From positions 1 through 64,000 of the forward strand of contig NZ_JACWFE010000001.1 of NCBI RefSeq assembly GCF_019749375.1: a DNA stretch of 64,000 nucleotides, written 5' to 3'. The notes beneath the pieces were generated by a model, which was given only the letters and a program-made list of their open reading frames with translations, ran no database searches and was not told the DNA's origin. Position numbers and translations under genes: made by a program. Of this stretch, positions 16,615 through 26,203 are shown one piece after another. The DNA is from Bacillus sp. S/N-304-OC-R1. Lineage in GTDB: Bacteria > Bacillota > Bacilli > Bacillales > Cytobacillaceae. The first letter of the stretch is position 1. Each line of letters opens with the position of its first letter.

Positions 16615-17457
16615 TTGAAAAGAAAAATAGCTGTCATTACTGGGGCATCAAGCGGATTTGGACTTCTCGCGGCCATTGAACTTGCAAAAAACAATTATCA
16701 TGTTATCGCAACGATGAGAGATATTAATAAAAGAACCTCACTCTTAGCGGGAGCAAAGAAAAATAAGATAGAGGACAACATATCCATCTTTGAGCTTGAT
16801 GTTACTTCACAGTTGTCAATTGATAAATTAAAAGAATATGCCGAGACTGCCGGACAAATCGATTTATTAGTTAACAATGCAGGCTATGCAAGTGCTGGAT
16901 TTGTTGAGGAAATTCCATTAGATGAATATCGCAAGCAATTTGATACGAATTTCTTTGGCTTGATTGCAGTTACCCAGGCTTTGCTGCCGCGTATGCGTGC
17001 CCAAAAAAGAGGAACAATTATTAATATGTCAAGCATCAGCGGAAGAATGGGTTTTCCTGGGATGTCTCCTTACGTAGCATCTAAGCATGCCCTTGAAGGC
17101 TGGAGTGAATGTCTCCGACTTGAGCTGAAGCCATTTGGGATTCATGTTGTTCTAATTGAACCTGGTTCTTATAAAACAAATATTTGGACGAGCGGAAAGT
17201 ACGTAACAGAAAGGTCATTGAATCATGATTCACCGTACTATCATTATATGACTCAAATTCAAGAATATATTGATAAAGGGTCACAATCATTTGGTGATCC
17301 AAATGAAGTAGCCTTAAAGATTGCAGAAGTTGCGAAAACTGCAGAGCCCGTACTAAGGTATCCAATTGGCAAAGGTGTCCGCTTAAACATATTTTTAAAA
17401 AACACACTAAAGTGGCCAATATGGGAGAAGACATTCTTAAAAATATTAAATAAATAA
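16615..17457 (+). CDS. Short-chain dehydrogenase/reductase
   Basis: 280 residues, close to B. subtilis YusZ in size and look. Classical SDR motifs: TGASSGFG for NAD(P) binding, LLVNNAGYA, the catalytic Ser in NMSSISG, and YVASK. TTG at 16615 is used because AAAGGTGA (16603-16609) precedes it; an in-frame ATG at 16573 would overlap the protease gene and lacks a site. The C-terminal extension PYYHYMTQIQEYIDKG is typical of steroid/retinoid-like SDRs. Substrate unknown. Confidence 0.88.
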   Translation: MKRKIAVITGASSGFGLLAAIELAKNNYHVIATMRDINKRTSLLAGAKKNKIEDNISIFELDVTSQLSIDKLKEYAETAGQIDLLVNNAGYASAGFVEEIPLDEYRKQFDTNFFGLIAVTQALLPRMRAQKRGTIINMSSISGRMGFPGMSPYVASKHALEGWSECLRLELKPFGIHVVLIEPGSYKTNIWTSGKYVTERSLNHDSPYYHYMTQIQEYIDKGSQSFGDPNEVALKIAEVAKTAEPVLRYPIGKGVRLNIFLKNTLKWPIWEKTFLKILNK

Positions 17458-17462
17458 CATTC

Positions 17463-17493
17463 AAGATGATAGGGAATTCTATCATCTTTTTTC
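17463..17493 (+). terminator. Terminator after the SDR gene
   Basis: AAGATGATAG (17463-17472), GGAATT loop, CTATCATCTT (17479-17488), then TTTT. Confidence 0.88.
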
Positions 17494-17583
17494 ATTTCTT
17501 CCAAAAGGAATTTTTGGCCAAAACATGATTATTCTCCACTAACTAAGAGAAAATAAGACAATATAGAGGTAAGGGGTGATGAG

Positions 17584-18714
17584 ATGAAAAGAAAGCGAGT
17601 TCTATTACAGTTAATCTTAATCATCAGTTTAATGCTCTTTGTCTTAAATCAGACAAATGCCGAAGAGATCAAAGAAGCAAGCATGCGTGTTCGTATATTG
17701 GAAACTACAGATTTGCATGCACGCATAATTGGGTATGACTATAAAAACAGGAAATCTAGCAACGAATTTGGATTAGCCAAAACAGCATCACTAATAGCCA
17801 AAGCTCGTCAAGAAGAACCTAATGTACTACTCTTTGATACTGGCGATGCGATAGTAGGCAATGCATTAGATGAGTATGTATGGAAAACGAAATATATGGA
17901 TTTTCATACAGTACATCCAGTTTATAAAGCGATGAATTTACTTAACTATGATGCTGCAACAGTAGGTAATCACGAATTCAATCATGGGTTAGATTTTTTG
18001 AAAAGAAGCATTGAAGGAGCTCAATTTCCTTTTGTAAATGCCAATATTTATCTCGATGGAGAAAATGAAAATGGTATAGATGAGTTTAACTATTTCAATC
18101 CATTCATCATTTTAGAGCGGACATTTATCGATAATAATGGTAAAAGGCAAAAATTAAAGGTTGGAGTTATTGGTTTCGTTACTCCTATTACAGCAGAATG
18201 GGACAAGCAATACTTTCAGGGAAACCTAAAAATAAAAAACATCAAAGAAACAGCCCAGCACTTTGTTCCAATTATGAAAAATATGGGGACAGACATTGTT
18301 ATTGCACTTGCACATGTTGGTCTTGAACCTGATAAAGGGTTGAAAGAACAGGAAGGTAATTCTGTTAACGCATTAAGTGAAGTGGAGGGAATAGATGCGA
18401 TTTTATACGGTCATACTCATTTATTATTTCCGGATAAGAACAGTATTGGCAGTAAAGAAATTAACAATGGATTAGGGACGATAAACGGAATTCCTGCAGT
18501 ACAAGCAGGTTTCTGGGGGAATCATCTTGGAATAATTGATTTAGATCTGCAAAAAGAGAATGGAAAATGGGAAGTGATGAGCAGTCAATCAATGAATAGA
18601 CCCATTTACCATCAAAATAAGAATACCTTTATTCCATTAGTTCATGAGGATCAACGAATAATTGAGTCTGTAAAATTGTTGCACCAAGAAACTCTTAAAT
18701 ACTTGAATAAATAG
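17584..18714 (+). CDS. Secreted metallophosphatase, 5'-nucleotidase/cyclic phosphodiesterase type
   Basis: 376 residues. A signal peptide (about residues 1-26, ending near NAEE) is followed by a calcineurin-like domain. Dinuclear metal motifs are TTDLHARI, DTGDAIVGN, VGNHEFNHG, LAHVGLE and YGHTHLLFP. It resembles the first catalytic domain of YfkN/CpdB, which hydrolyse 2',3'-cyclic nucleotides and 5'-nucleotides outside the cell. It stops soon after this domain, so the usual C-terminal 5'-nucleotidase substrate-binding domain is absent. ATG follows AAGGGGTG. Substrate preference is therefore uncertain. Confidence 0.85.
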   Translation: MKRKRVLLQLILIISLMLFVLNQTNAEEIKEASMRVRILETTDLHARIIGYDYKNRKSSNEFGLAKTASLIAKARQEEPNVLLFDTGDAIVGNALDEYVWKTKYMDFHTVHPVYKAMNLLNYDAATVGNHEFNHGLDFLKRSIEGAQFPFVNANIYLDGENENGIDEFNYFNPFIILERTFIDNNGKRQKLKVGVIGFVTPITAEWDKQYFQGNLKIKNIKETAQHFVPIMKNMGTDIVIALAHVGLEPDKGLKEQEGNSVNALSEVEGIDAILYGHTHLLFPDKNSIGSKEINNGLGTINGIPAVQAGFWGNHLGIIDLDLQKENGKWEVMSSQSMNRPIYHQNKNTFIPLVHEDQRIIESVKLLHQETLKYLNK

Positions 18715-18915
18715 TAAGCAAGTTATTCCTGCACATCCAAAATCAATAATTTAGGCAAGGTGCAGGAATTGCCTATACAATATTTTCTAAAAATCTCTCC
18801 ATGAATCCTTTGGAATATGGTATTATTACGTTTGAATGTCAAAATGTAATCATTCGATTTTTTTCGACTAATAGCAAAAACGATATTAGAAATTTTTTTG
18901 ATAGAAGGAGATAAA

Positions 18916-20022
18916 ATGACAAATAATACTATTATTCGTTTTGAGAATGTGACAAAACAATATGACGATGACCCTCCAGTTCTGAAAGAGGTTAGCTTTG
19001 AGATTGAGCGTGGGAAATTCTATACGCTGCTTGGTCCATCTGGGTGCGGGAAAACAACCATCTTGCGATTAATTGCCGGCTTTATTGAACCTTCTTCAGG
19101 GAAAGTGTTTATAAATGAAAAATTAGTAAATGAAGTACCTGCGAACAAACGTCAAGTGAATACGGTGTTTCAGGATTATGCTTTATTTCCTCATCTAAAT
19201 GTGTTTGAAAATGTAGCATTCGGATTAAGAATTAAGAAAATGAAAAACACTGAAATTGAGAAAAAAGTAAAAGAAGCACTTCGATTTGTAAATCTAGAAG
19301 GCTATGAAAATCGTGAAATTAGAGAAATGTCAGGCGGTCAGCGACAGCGTGTGGCTATCGCAAGGGCCATTGTCAATGAACCTGAGGTTATTCTTCTAGA
19401 CGAACCATTATCTGCCCTTGATCTAAAGCTTCGAACTGAAATGCAGTATGAGCTGCGTGAGCTTCAGCGCCGGTTAGGAATTACCTTTATTTTTGTCACG
19501 CATGATCAGGAAGAAGCCCTTGCGATGTCAGACGAAATATTCGTATTAAATAATGGAAAGATCGAACAGAGCGGGACTCCAACTGATATTTATGATGAAC
19601 CGATTAACCGTTTTGTCGCAGATTTCATCGGAGAATCAAATATTGTTCCAGGCGTAATGATCGAAGATTTCTTAGTTCAATTTACTGGAAAAACCTTTGA
19701 TTGTGTAGACGGAGGATTAAATCCGAATGAAGCGATAGAAGTTGTTATTCGTCCGGAAGATTTAGAAATAACAAAGCCTGATTTAGGAAAACTTCGTGTG
19801 AAGGTAGATACACAGCTTTTCCGCGGTGTTCATTATGAGATCAGCTGCTATGACCAAGATGGCAATGAATGGCTTGTACATTCAACGAAAAAGGCAAACG
19901 TCGGAGAAGAAATTGGTCTTTATTTTGACCCAGAAGCTATTCATGTCATGAGACACGGAGAAACAGAAGAGGAATTTGACAAACGATTAGAAGCATATGA
20001 AGAGGGAAGCTATGAAAAGTAA
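18916..20022 (+). CDS. potA: Spermidine/putrescine ABC transporter ATP-binding protein
   Basis: 368 residues. ABC domain with Walker [11 protein letters not shown]-loop [20 protein letters not shown], signature [14 protein letters not shown], Walker [13 protein letters not shown] and H-loop [10 protein letters not shown]-terminal TOBE-like regulatory domain (about residues 270-350) includes VVIRPEDL. It powers polyamine import by PotBCD. ATG at 18916 follows AGAAGGAG; the in-frame TTG at 18898 is rejected because it lies before that site. First gene of potABCD. Confidence 0.95.
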   Translation: MTNNTIIRFENVTKQYDDDPPVLKEVSFEIERGKFYTLLGPSGCGKTTILRLIAGFIEPSSGKVFINEKLVNEVPANKRQVNTVFQDYALFPHLNVFENVAFGLRIKKMKNTEIEKKVKEALRFVNLEGYENREIREMSGGQRQRVAIARAIVNEPEVILLDEPLSALDLKLRTEMQYELRELQRRLGITFIFVTHDQEEALAMSDEIFVLNNGKIEQSGTPTDIYDEPINRFVADFIGESNIVPGVMIEDFLVQFTGKTFDCVDGGLNPNEAIEVVIRPEDLEITKPDLGKLRVKVDTQLFRGVHYEISCYDQDGNEWLVHSTKKANVGEEIGLYFDPEAIHVMRHGETEEEFDKRLEAYEEGSYEK

Positions 20023-20815
20023 TTCTCGCAACCTTTATCTTATTCCTTATGTAATTTGGATTCTCCTTTTTGTTGTAACGCCGATTCTCCTTGTCGTTTA
20101 TTATTCTTTTTTTGATATTGAAGGTCATTTTACATTTGATAATTACAAAAAGTTCTTTACTCCCGTTTATTTGAAAATGACGGCTAGTTCTTTTTGGTAC
20201 GCGTTTTTAATTACATTTTTCTCATTATTGATCGCTTATCCAACTGCCTATTTACTGACAAAAACTAAACATAAGCAACTTTGGCTTTTACTCATTATTG
20301 TTCCATCTTGGATTAATTTATTACTGAAGGCTTATGCGTTTATCGGCATTTTTGGCACTTATGGGGCAGCGAATAGTTTTCTTGAAGTAATGGGCATTGG
20401 CAGCAAACAGCTTTTGTTTACAGATTTCAGCTTTATTTTTGTATCTGTTTATATCTTTCTGCCTTTTATGATTTTACCGATTTTTAATGCTTTGGATGAA
20501 TTAAATCCATCATTGATTGATGCATCAAATGATCTTGGGGCTTCCCCTTGGACGACATTTACACGTGTCATTTTCCCGTTAACGCTTGACGGTGTTAAAT
20601 CTGGATGTCAAGTTGTGTTTATTCCTGCTCTATCACTGTTCATGCTAACAAGACTAATTGCCGGGAACCGTGTTATTACACTAGGCACAGCTATCGAACA
20701 GCATTTCTTAGTTACTCAAGACTGGGGAATGGGTTCAACGATTGCTGTATTCTTAATTATTGCCATGGTACTAATCATGGTGTTAACAGGTAAGAGAAAG
20801 CGGGGGATAATATGA
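20012..20815 (+). CDS. potB: Spermidine/putrescine ABC transporter permease
   Basis: 267 residues, six membrane helices. The EAA loop reads [20 protein letters not shown], the coupling site for PotA. The ATG at 20012 follows GAGGGA and lies inside the end of potA (11-base overlap); an in-frame ATG at 19997 is also possible. Second gene of the operon. Confidence 0.93.
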   Translation: MKSNSRNLYLIPYVIWILLFVVTPILLVVYYSFFDIEGHFTFDNYKKFFTPVYLKMTASSFWYAFLITFFSLLIAYPTAYLLTKTKHKQLWLLLIIVPSWINLLLKAYAFIGIFGTYGAANSFLEVMGIGSKQLLFTDFSFIFVSVYIFLPFMILPIFNALDELNPSLIDASNDLGASPWTTFTRVIFPLTLDGVKSGCQVVFIPALSLFMLTRLIAGNRVITLGTAIEQHFLVTQDWGMGSTIAVFLIIAMVLIMVLTGKRKRGII

Positions 20816-21615
20816 AGAAAAAGATGAAGCTTTCCGCATTATATTTAGCTTTAGTCTTTGTAATCCTGTATGCCCCGATATTTTACTTAGTGTTTTATTC
20901 ATTTAATAGCAGTGGAACGATGTATCATTTTGAGGGTTTTACCCTTGATTGGTATCGAGAGCTGTTTGGGGATACTCGATTATTTATTATTGTTTTAAAT
21001 ACGATTATAATTGCTCTTTTATCTGCAGCAATTTCTACAATTCTTGGTGTTGCCGGTGCGTTGGCCATTTATTATGCACGAAGAAGACAAGTGAAAAATA
21101 CATTGCTTTCATTAAACAATGTTTTAATTGTTAGTCCAGACGTTATTATCGGTGCATCTTTCTTAATTTTATTTACTATTATCGGAATAAAGCTCGGGTT
21201 TGTTTCAGTTTTATTAGCCCATATTGCTTTTAGTGTGCCCATTGTCGTCATAATGGTATTGCCAAAAATCGAAGAGATGAGCACATCGATGATATATGCA
21301 GCACTCGATTTAGGTGCATCAAGATGGGATGTTTTAACAAAGGTTATTTTGCCATTTATTACACCGGGAATTTTTGCAGGATTTTTCATGGCATTAACAT
21401 ATTCCTTAGATGATTTTGCTGTTACGTTTTTTGTAACAGGAAATGGGTTCAGCACTTTATCAGTTGAAATTTACTCGCTTGCAAGACGCGGAGTTTCTTT
21501 AAGTATTAATGCCCTTTCCACATTATTGTTTATTTTCACCATGTTATTGGTGGTGGGTTATTACTTTATCACACAGCGTAATAACCGTTCCGCAGGATTG
21601 GGGGTTAAGAAATGA
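20812..21615 (+). CDS. potC: Spermidine/putrescine ABC transporter permease
   Basis: 267 residues, six membrane helices, EAA loop AALDLGASRWDVLTKVILPF. It overlaps potB and potD by four bases each (ATGA), so translation is probably coupled throughout. It pairs with PotB to form the polyamine path across the membrane. Confidence 0.93.
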   Translation: MKKKMKLSALYLALVFVILYAPIFYLVFYSFNSSGTMYHFEGFTLDWYRELFGDTRLFIIVLNTIIIALLSAAISTILGVAGALAIYYARRRQVKNTLLSLNNVLIVSPDVIIGASFLILFTIIGIKLGFVSVLLAHIAFSVPIVVIMVLPKIEEMSTSMIYAALDLGASRWDVLTKVILPFITPGIFAGFFMALTYSLDDFAVTFFVTGNGFSTLSVEIYSLARRGVSLSINALSTLLFIFTMLLVVGYYFITQRNNRSAGLGVKK

Positions 21616-22685
21616 AACAGCTTATTCGTGCTTTAGCAGCGGTCGTAATCGTTTCAGTTGGCTTAATTCTTTTAGTTAATAAATTAAATTCTGCTCAAGG
21701 ATACTCTAGTGGAAACACTTTAACTATTTTTAACTGGGGAGATTATATTGACCAGGATTTAATTAAAAGATTTGAAAAAGAAACCGGAATCAAAGTCATA
21801 TATGAAACATTTGATTCGAATGAAGCCATGCTAACGAAAATTGAGCAGGGCGGAACGTCTTATGATATTGCTATACCTTCTGAATATATGATAGAAAAGA
21901 TGCGTGAAGAGGATCTATTACTTCCGATTGATCATAGTAAAGTTCCTAATTTAAAGTATATCGATCCCCGCTTTATGGATTTGCCATTCGATCCAGGAAA
22001 CGAATATTCCGTTCCTTATTTCTGGGGAACGGTTGGAATCTTATATAATAAAGCCATGCTTGGTGATATGGAGATCACAAGCTGGGATGATTTATGGAAT
22101 CCAGCATTTAAGAATCAAATTCTTATTGTTGACGGAGCACGTGAAGTAATGGGTATGGGTCTGAATAGTTTAGGCTATTCATTAAATGATAAGAATGAAG
22201 AGCACTTGCTCGAGGCGAAGAAGAAGCTAGATTTACTAACACCGAATATTAAAGCGATTGTCGGTGATGAAATTCGAATGCTTCTCGAAAATGGCGAAGC
22301 AAGTATCGGACTTGTATGGTCTGGAACGGCTCAGGAAATTATGTGGGAAAATGATGATGTGGAATATGTAATACCTGAGGAAGGATCTAATTTATGGTTC
22401 GATAATATGGTAATTCCAAAGACATCTAAAAATCCGGAGGCTGCACATAAATTTATTAATTTTATGCTAGATCCTGAAGTGGCTGCACAAAATACAGAAT
22501 ATGTTGGCTATTCTACACCAAACAAAGGTGCGCTTCAATTTATGGATGAAGAAATTACTAGTGATGAACGATTCTATCCGGACGAAGAAATGACAGCTAA
22601 GCTGGAAGTGTATAAAAACCTTGGAAAAAGAATGCTCGCTTACTATAATGATCTGTTCTTAGAATTTAAAATGCATCGTAAATGA
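21612..22685 (+). CDS. potD: Spermidine/putrescine ABC transporter substrate-binding protein
   Basis: 357 residues. The N-terminal hydrophobic segment (about 5-22) lacks a lipobox Cys, so the protein seems held by an uncleaved or non-lipidated N-terminus, unlike many Gram-positive binding proteins. The mature part has PotD hallmarks: LTIFNWGDYID, ETFDSNEAMLTKIEQGG, YDIAIPSEYM, and VPYFWGTVGILYN. Acidic and aromatic pocket residues typical for polyamines (W near residue 40, D/E later) are present. Last gene of potABCD, followed by a terminator. Confidence 0.93.
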   Translation: MKQLIRALAAVVIVSVGLILLVNKLNSAQGYSSGNTLTIFNWGDYIDQDLIKRFEKETGIKVIYETFDSNEAMLTKIEQGGTSYDIAIPSEYMIEKMREEDLLLPIDHSKVPNLKYIDPRFMDLPFDPGNEYSVPYFWGTVGILYNKAMLGDMEITSWDDLWNPAFKNQILIVDGAREVMGMGLNSLGYSLNDKNEEHLLEAKKKLDLLTPNIKAIVGDEIRMLLENGEASIGLVWSGTAQEIMWENDDVEYVIPEEGSNLWFDNMVIPKTSKNPEAAHKFINFMLDPEVAAQNTEYVGYSTPNKGALQFMDEEITSDERFYPDEEMTAKLEVYKNLGKRMLAYYNDLFLEFKMHRK

Positions 22686-22689
22686 CTAG

Positions 22690-22725
22690 AAACTGACTGG
22701 CCAGATGGCTTGTCAGTTTTTTTTG
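22690..22725 (+). terminator. Terminator after potABCD
   Basis: AAACTGAC (22690-22697) pairs with GTCAGTTT (22712-22719), followed by TTTTTTG. Confidence 0.85.
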
Positions 22726-22782
22726 TTTTTTCTATTCATGTCTTTTTTAATAATGGAGATTCTATTTTTAAGGAGTGATAAC

Positions 22783-23553
22783 ATGCTGAGATTGATTATA
22801 CTATTCGTTTTTATTTTTACTATGCACCAGCCTCACTTAGCTGAATCAGAAACAAAAAAGAAGGAACTGGCAATTGTTATAGATGATCTTGGCAATAATA
22901 TGAAAGGCACGGAAGAAATATTAAAACTACCAATTACGTTAACAGCAGCTATTATGCCTTTTATGCCAACATCTAAACAGGATGCAGAATTAGCAAAAAA
23001 ATATGGTCATGAAGTAATCGTCCATATGCCAATGGAACCGAAGAAGGGAAAGAAGAGCTGGCTAGGGCCAGGTGCAATTACAACGGACTTAAGTGATGAT
23101 GAAATTCGGAAGAGAGTGGTGGCAGCCATTAAGGATATTCCCCATGCAGTTGGCATGAATCACCATATGGGTTCAAAAGCGACAGAAGATGAACGTGTAA
23201 TGAGAATTGTTCTGGGTGTATGTAAAGAATATGGCTTATTCTATCTTGATAGCAAAACAACAGGAAAGAGTGTTGTTGGAAAATTAGCAGAAGAGATGAA
23301 TGTTCCATATCTTGAAAACAACTTCTTCTTCGATGATATTTATACGAAGCAGCATATTACAAAGCAAGCCAAATTACTTGCCGGGGAACTATCAGAAAAA
23401 GATCGTTTGATCGCCATTGGCCATGTTGGTGTTTCTGGACCTATGATGGTAGATGTTTTGCAGGAATATATTCCTGTATATAAAAACCAAGCAAAAATTG
23501 TCCCCTTATCAGTACTTATTCCAGAACTGAAATTCATTGATAAAAGATTTTAA
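22783..23553 (+). CDS. Divergent polysaccharide deacetylase family protein (YibQ-like)
   Basis: 256 residues. A signal peptide (about 1-22) precedes a NodB-like barrel of the divergent deacetylase family. Seen motifs are AIVIDDLGNN, VIVHMPMEPKKG, GMNHHMGSKAT, FYLDSKTT and AIGHVGVS. The Asp and His residues of the metal site of polysaccharide deacetylases seem present in altered form; activity in this family is unproven. ATG at 22783 follows AAGGAGTG; earlier in-frame starts run into the pot terminator. It probably acts at the cell surface. Confidence 0.85.
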   Translation: MLRLIILFVFIFTMHQPHLAESETKKKELAIVIDDLGNNMKGTEEILKLPITLTAAIMPFMPTSKQDAELAKKYGHEVIVHMPMEPKKGKKSWLGPGAITTDLSDDEIRKRVVAAIKDIPHAVGMNHHMGSKATEDERVMRIVLGVCKEYGLFYLDSKTTGKSVVGKLAEEMNVPYLENNFFFDDIYTKQHITKQAKLLAGELSEKDRLIAIGHVGVSGPMMVDVLQEYIPVYKNQAKIVPLSVLIPELKFIDKRF

Positions 23554-23559
23554 TGGTTA

Positions 23560-23592
23560 AAGCCGCCAATTTGTGCGGCTTTTCTTAGTTTT
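23560..23592 (+). terminator. Terminator after the deacetylase gene
   Basis: AAGCCGC (23560-23566) pairs with GCGGCTT (23575-23581), then TTCTTAGTTTTATTT. Confidence 0.75.
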
Positions 23593-23649
23593 ATTTAACA
23601 AATTAACCTATAGCCAAAAGAGTGTTTCCTAAAAAATCGATTTACAAAC

Positions 23650-23667
23650 GTAACAATGTTATGTTAC
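23650..23667 (+). promoter_or_regulatory. Palindrome ahead of yhbD, putative operator
   Basis: GTAACA (23650-23655) and TGTTAC (23662-23667) are perfect inverted arms six bases apart, 26 bases before the yhbD start. YhbD has a MerR-like N-terminus, so it could bind here. This is an inference from position. Confidence 0.4.
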
Positions 23668-23692
23668 ATTGAATAAAAGAAAGGAGAAATCC

Positions 23693-24319
23693 ATGAATAC
23701 AGACTTAATTTCCAAAAAAGATTTATTAGATTTAACCGATATTTCTTACGGACAGCTATACAGGTGGAAACGGAAAAGGTTAATTCCAGATGAGTGGTTT
23801 ATAAGAAAATCCACATTTACTGGGCAAGAAACGTTCTTTCCGAAGGAAAAAATCCTAGATAGGATTGAAAAAATTAAGGCGATGAAAGACAATATATCAT
23901 TAGATGAATTAGCTGATCTTTTATCTCCTACATTAGGGAATGTACAACTATCTCAGGAAGAATTATCTATCCGTAACATTGTTGCACCGAATATTTTGGA
24001 TTTTTATTTACAGCAAAAAGGAATCATCAAATTTTTTACTTTTGAAAATTTATTACAGGTGTATATACTTGAAAAGCTTCTTCAAGCTGGAGAAATCAAT
24101 CTTGACGAAGGAAAAATGATTATTCAAGTGCTAACAGATTTTAGCGACAAAATGAATCAAAAAACGTGCAAATTATTTTTTATCCGAAAACTAGGTGTAT
24201 CTTCTTGTTTTGTAGTATGCAATCCTGAAGGCGTTTTTTTCGAAAAGGGAACGAAGATAATTTTTCAATTATCACTACAGACCTGTATAGAGGAATTAAA
24301 AGAAAAGCTGAATAGTTGA
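23693..24319 (+). CDS. yhbD: YhbD-like protein with MerR-type helix-turn-helix (DUF4004)
   Basis: 208 residues. An N-terminal winged helix like MerR/excisionase proteins (KKDLLDLTDISYGQLYRWKR) is followed by a helical region of unknown function. It sits directly ahead of two bactofilin genes, as yhbD does in B. subtilis yhbDEF, which supports the name. ATG at 23693 follows AAAGGAG; an upstream in-frame start at 23669 was not used. It may regulate the bactofilin operon or act with the filaments. Confidence 0.85.
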   Translation: MNTDLISKKDLLDLTDISYGQLYRWKRKRLIPDEWFIRKSTFTGQETFFPKEKILDRIEKIKAMKDNISLDELADLLSPTLGNVQLSQEELSIRNIVAPNILDFYLQQKGIIKFFTFENLLQVYILEKLLQAGEINLDEGKMIIQVLTDFSDKMNQKTCKLFFIRKLGVSSCFVVCNPEGVFFEKGTKIIFQLSLQTCIEELKEKLNS

Positions 24320-24334
24320 GAGGGGAAAGACTCC

Positions 24335-25054
24335 ATGGAATTTGAAAAGCTAGGGGATTTAACAATTAATGGTTTTGGCAGTTCGAATGGCGGCATATTT
24401 TCAAATGTTTATATTAATGGCAAGGGAACATTGAATGGTGATATTCAGTGTCAATACTTTGAATGTAACGGAGCAGGGACTGTAAACGGAAATATTATGA
24501 GCCGTTCACTAGAGATTAAAGGTACTGGAAAAGTAATGGGGGATGTTGAATCCAGCAATTTAAAGATTGAAGGGAATGGTTCCATAAGCGGGAATGCCTT
24601 ATCAGAAAATATGGTAGTATCGGGACTACTCTCAGTTGGTGGTAATGTAAAAGGAGATGAAATCAAACTCCAAGGTAAACTAAGTGTTGGGGGAGATTGT
24701 GAATGTGAAAGCTTTCATGCAGATGGGAAGTTTTCAATTGACGGTTTATTAAGTGCAGAACATATTAATATCTACACATTTGGAGATTGTAAGGTGAAAG
24801 AAATGGGAGGACAAGAAATCATCGTTAAGCAGCAAAAAAGTATGGTCATGTCCTTATTAAAGAAAGTGAAGTCCTTTAAATTTGAAGCAGAAGTCATCGA
24901 AGGAGATGAAATAAGGCTTGAAAATACAAAGGCTCATATTGTCCGTGGAAATAATGTTACTATCGGAGAAAATTGCGAAATTGATTTAGTAGAATATAAG
25001 GGAAATTTCGAAATTGAGAAAAATGGCTATGTTGCAAAGTATATGCAAATTTAA
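24335..25054 (+). CDS. bacE: Bactofilin family polymer-forming protein
   Basis: 239 residues. Short repeats of Gly-rich beta turns (NGKGTLNGDI, KGTGKVMGDV, EGNGSISGN, QGKLSVGGD) build the right-handed beta-helix of bactofilins. A C-terminal part includes VIEGDEIRLENT. Bactofilins polymerise without nucleotide into cytoskeletal filaments; B. subtilis BacE and BacF are needed for flagellar assembly. The next gene is a paralog with the same architecture, and the two likely co-polymerise. Confidence 0.9.
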   Translation: MEFEKLGDLTINGFGSSNGGIFSNVYINGKGTLNGDIQCQYFECNGAGTVNGNIMSRSLEIKGTGKVMGDVESSNLKIEGNGSISGNALSENMVVSGLLSVGGNVKGDEIKLQGKLSVGGDCECESFHADGKFSIDGLLSAEHINIYTFGDCKVKEMGGQEIIVKQQKSMVMSLLKKVKSFKFEAEVIEGDEIRLENTKAHIVRGNNVTIGENCEIDLVEYKGNFEIEKNGYVAKYMQI

Positions 25055-25072
25055 ATTAAATGAGGTGATTTT

Positions 25073-25780
25073 ATGGGAGATAGACATAATCTTACGATCA
25101 ATGGTTCAGGAAGCTATGGAGGTGGTGGTTATGAGAAAATTAATATTCGAGGAGAGGGAACAATTACATCAGATTTCGACTGTTCAATTTTTAAAACATT
25201 CGGCTCAAGCACCGCTTTAAAAAGTGGAAAAGCTGACAAATTTATTATTTTTGGGGAATCTGATATTCATGGAAATTTGGAATGTACTGAAATGAAGATA
25301 CTGGGTACTTCTAATATTAGGGGTTCAGCTAATATTCAAAACGCTCGGATATTTGGAACACTCTCTGTTGGGGAAAACATTCATGGAGAAGAAATAATAT
25401 TAAAGGGAAGTCTCTCTGTTAAAAAAGATGCAGAGTTTGAGAAATTTTGTTCAACTGGAGCGTTTAATATTAATGGATTATTAAATGCAGATATTGTGGA
25501 TATTAGCCTTCGATATGATATTAGCAAAACAGATGAAATAGGTGGAAATAAAATTACGGTGAAGAAGAAAAGCTCCATTTTTCCTTTTAGAGGAGACGGA
25601 AAACTTGAGACTCGTGTCATTGAAGGGGATGAAATTTTTCTCGAAAATACTATGGCAGAGATCGTAAGAGGGAAATCGGTTCATATTGGAACTGGCTGTG
25701 TCATTAAATTAGTCGAATATGAAAGTGACTTACTAGTCGATTCAACTTCAAAAGTATTAGAGTACCGCAAAAGTAAATGA
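25073..25780 (+). CDS. bacF: Bactofilin family polymer-forming protein
   Basis: 235 residues, paralog of the upstream gene with matching landmarks (GEGTITSDF, GTSNIRGSA, GTLSVGENI, KGSLSVKKD, VIEGDEIFLENTMAEIVRG). ATG follows GAGGTG. The 18-base gap to bacE and the lack of a terminator indicate one operon, yhbD-bacE-bacF. Confidence 0.9.
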   Translation: MGDRHNLTINGSGSYGGGGYEKINIRGEGTITSDFDCSIFKTFGSSTALKSGKADKFIIFGESDIHGNLECTEMKILGTSNIRGSANIQNARIFGTLSVGENIHGEEIILKGSLSVKKDAEFEKFCSTGAFNINGLLNADIVDISLRYDISKTDEIGGNKITVKKKSSIFPFRGDGKLETRVIEGDEIFLENTMAEIVRGKSVHIGTGCVIKLVEYESDLLVDSTSKVLEYRKSK

Positions 25781-25798
25781 AGGAAATATTTCCAATAG

Positions 25799-25866
25799 AA
25801 AGACCGCCCACATTCCGATCTGGTTAGTCCCGCAACGAAGCGAAATGAGAAGAGGTGGACGGCCTT
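25799..25866 (-). repeat. Long inverted repeat, hairpin best on the minus strand
   Basis: AAGACCGCCCAC and GTGGACGGCCTT flank about 44 bases. On the minus strand all 12 positions pair (two as G-U); on the + strand two would mismatch. The structure therefore seems selected as minus-strand RNA, about 340 nt downstream of the ftsH-like gene. Nature unknown. Confidence 0.5.
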
Positions 25867-25900
25867 GAAAATAGTATATGTTTTATTTTTAAATTAATGC

Positions 25901-25945
25901 AAAACAAGCCCGAATTGTTTTACGAACAGGCTTGTTTTTTATTTT
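25901..25945 (+). terminator. Terminator of the yhbD-bacE-bacF operon
   Basis: AAAACAAGCC (25901-25910) pairs with GGCTTGTTTT (25929-25938), then TTATTTTG. The rest of 25781-26203 holds the inverted repeat above and otherwise plain A+T-rich sequence. Confidence 0.8.
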
Positions 25946-26203
25946 GCTAAATGAATGATTAATAAATTGAATTATGATTCCATGTCAGCTAAATAGAAAT
26001 ATTCAATAAATATTTCTTGGGAAAGCGCAATTTCAGACATTTCCTGATTTCCGCCGTCAAAAAATATCGCAATTTGCTAAATTTGAGGAAGACTGTCTAA
26101 TTTTAGATTTAAATATTTTTATTCAAAAAAAAATCTATCTGTTACTTACTGTCATTTTCATATATGAAAAAACCAGCTCAAATGATGAACTGGTTAGTAT
26201 ATA

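Noticed and set aside
18725-18769. Hairpin after the metallophosphatase gene as terminator
   Set aside because: ATTCCTGCAC/GTGCAGGAAT is a perfect stem but has a 25-base loop and no T-run, so termination is not supported.
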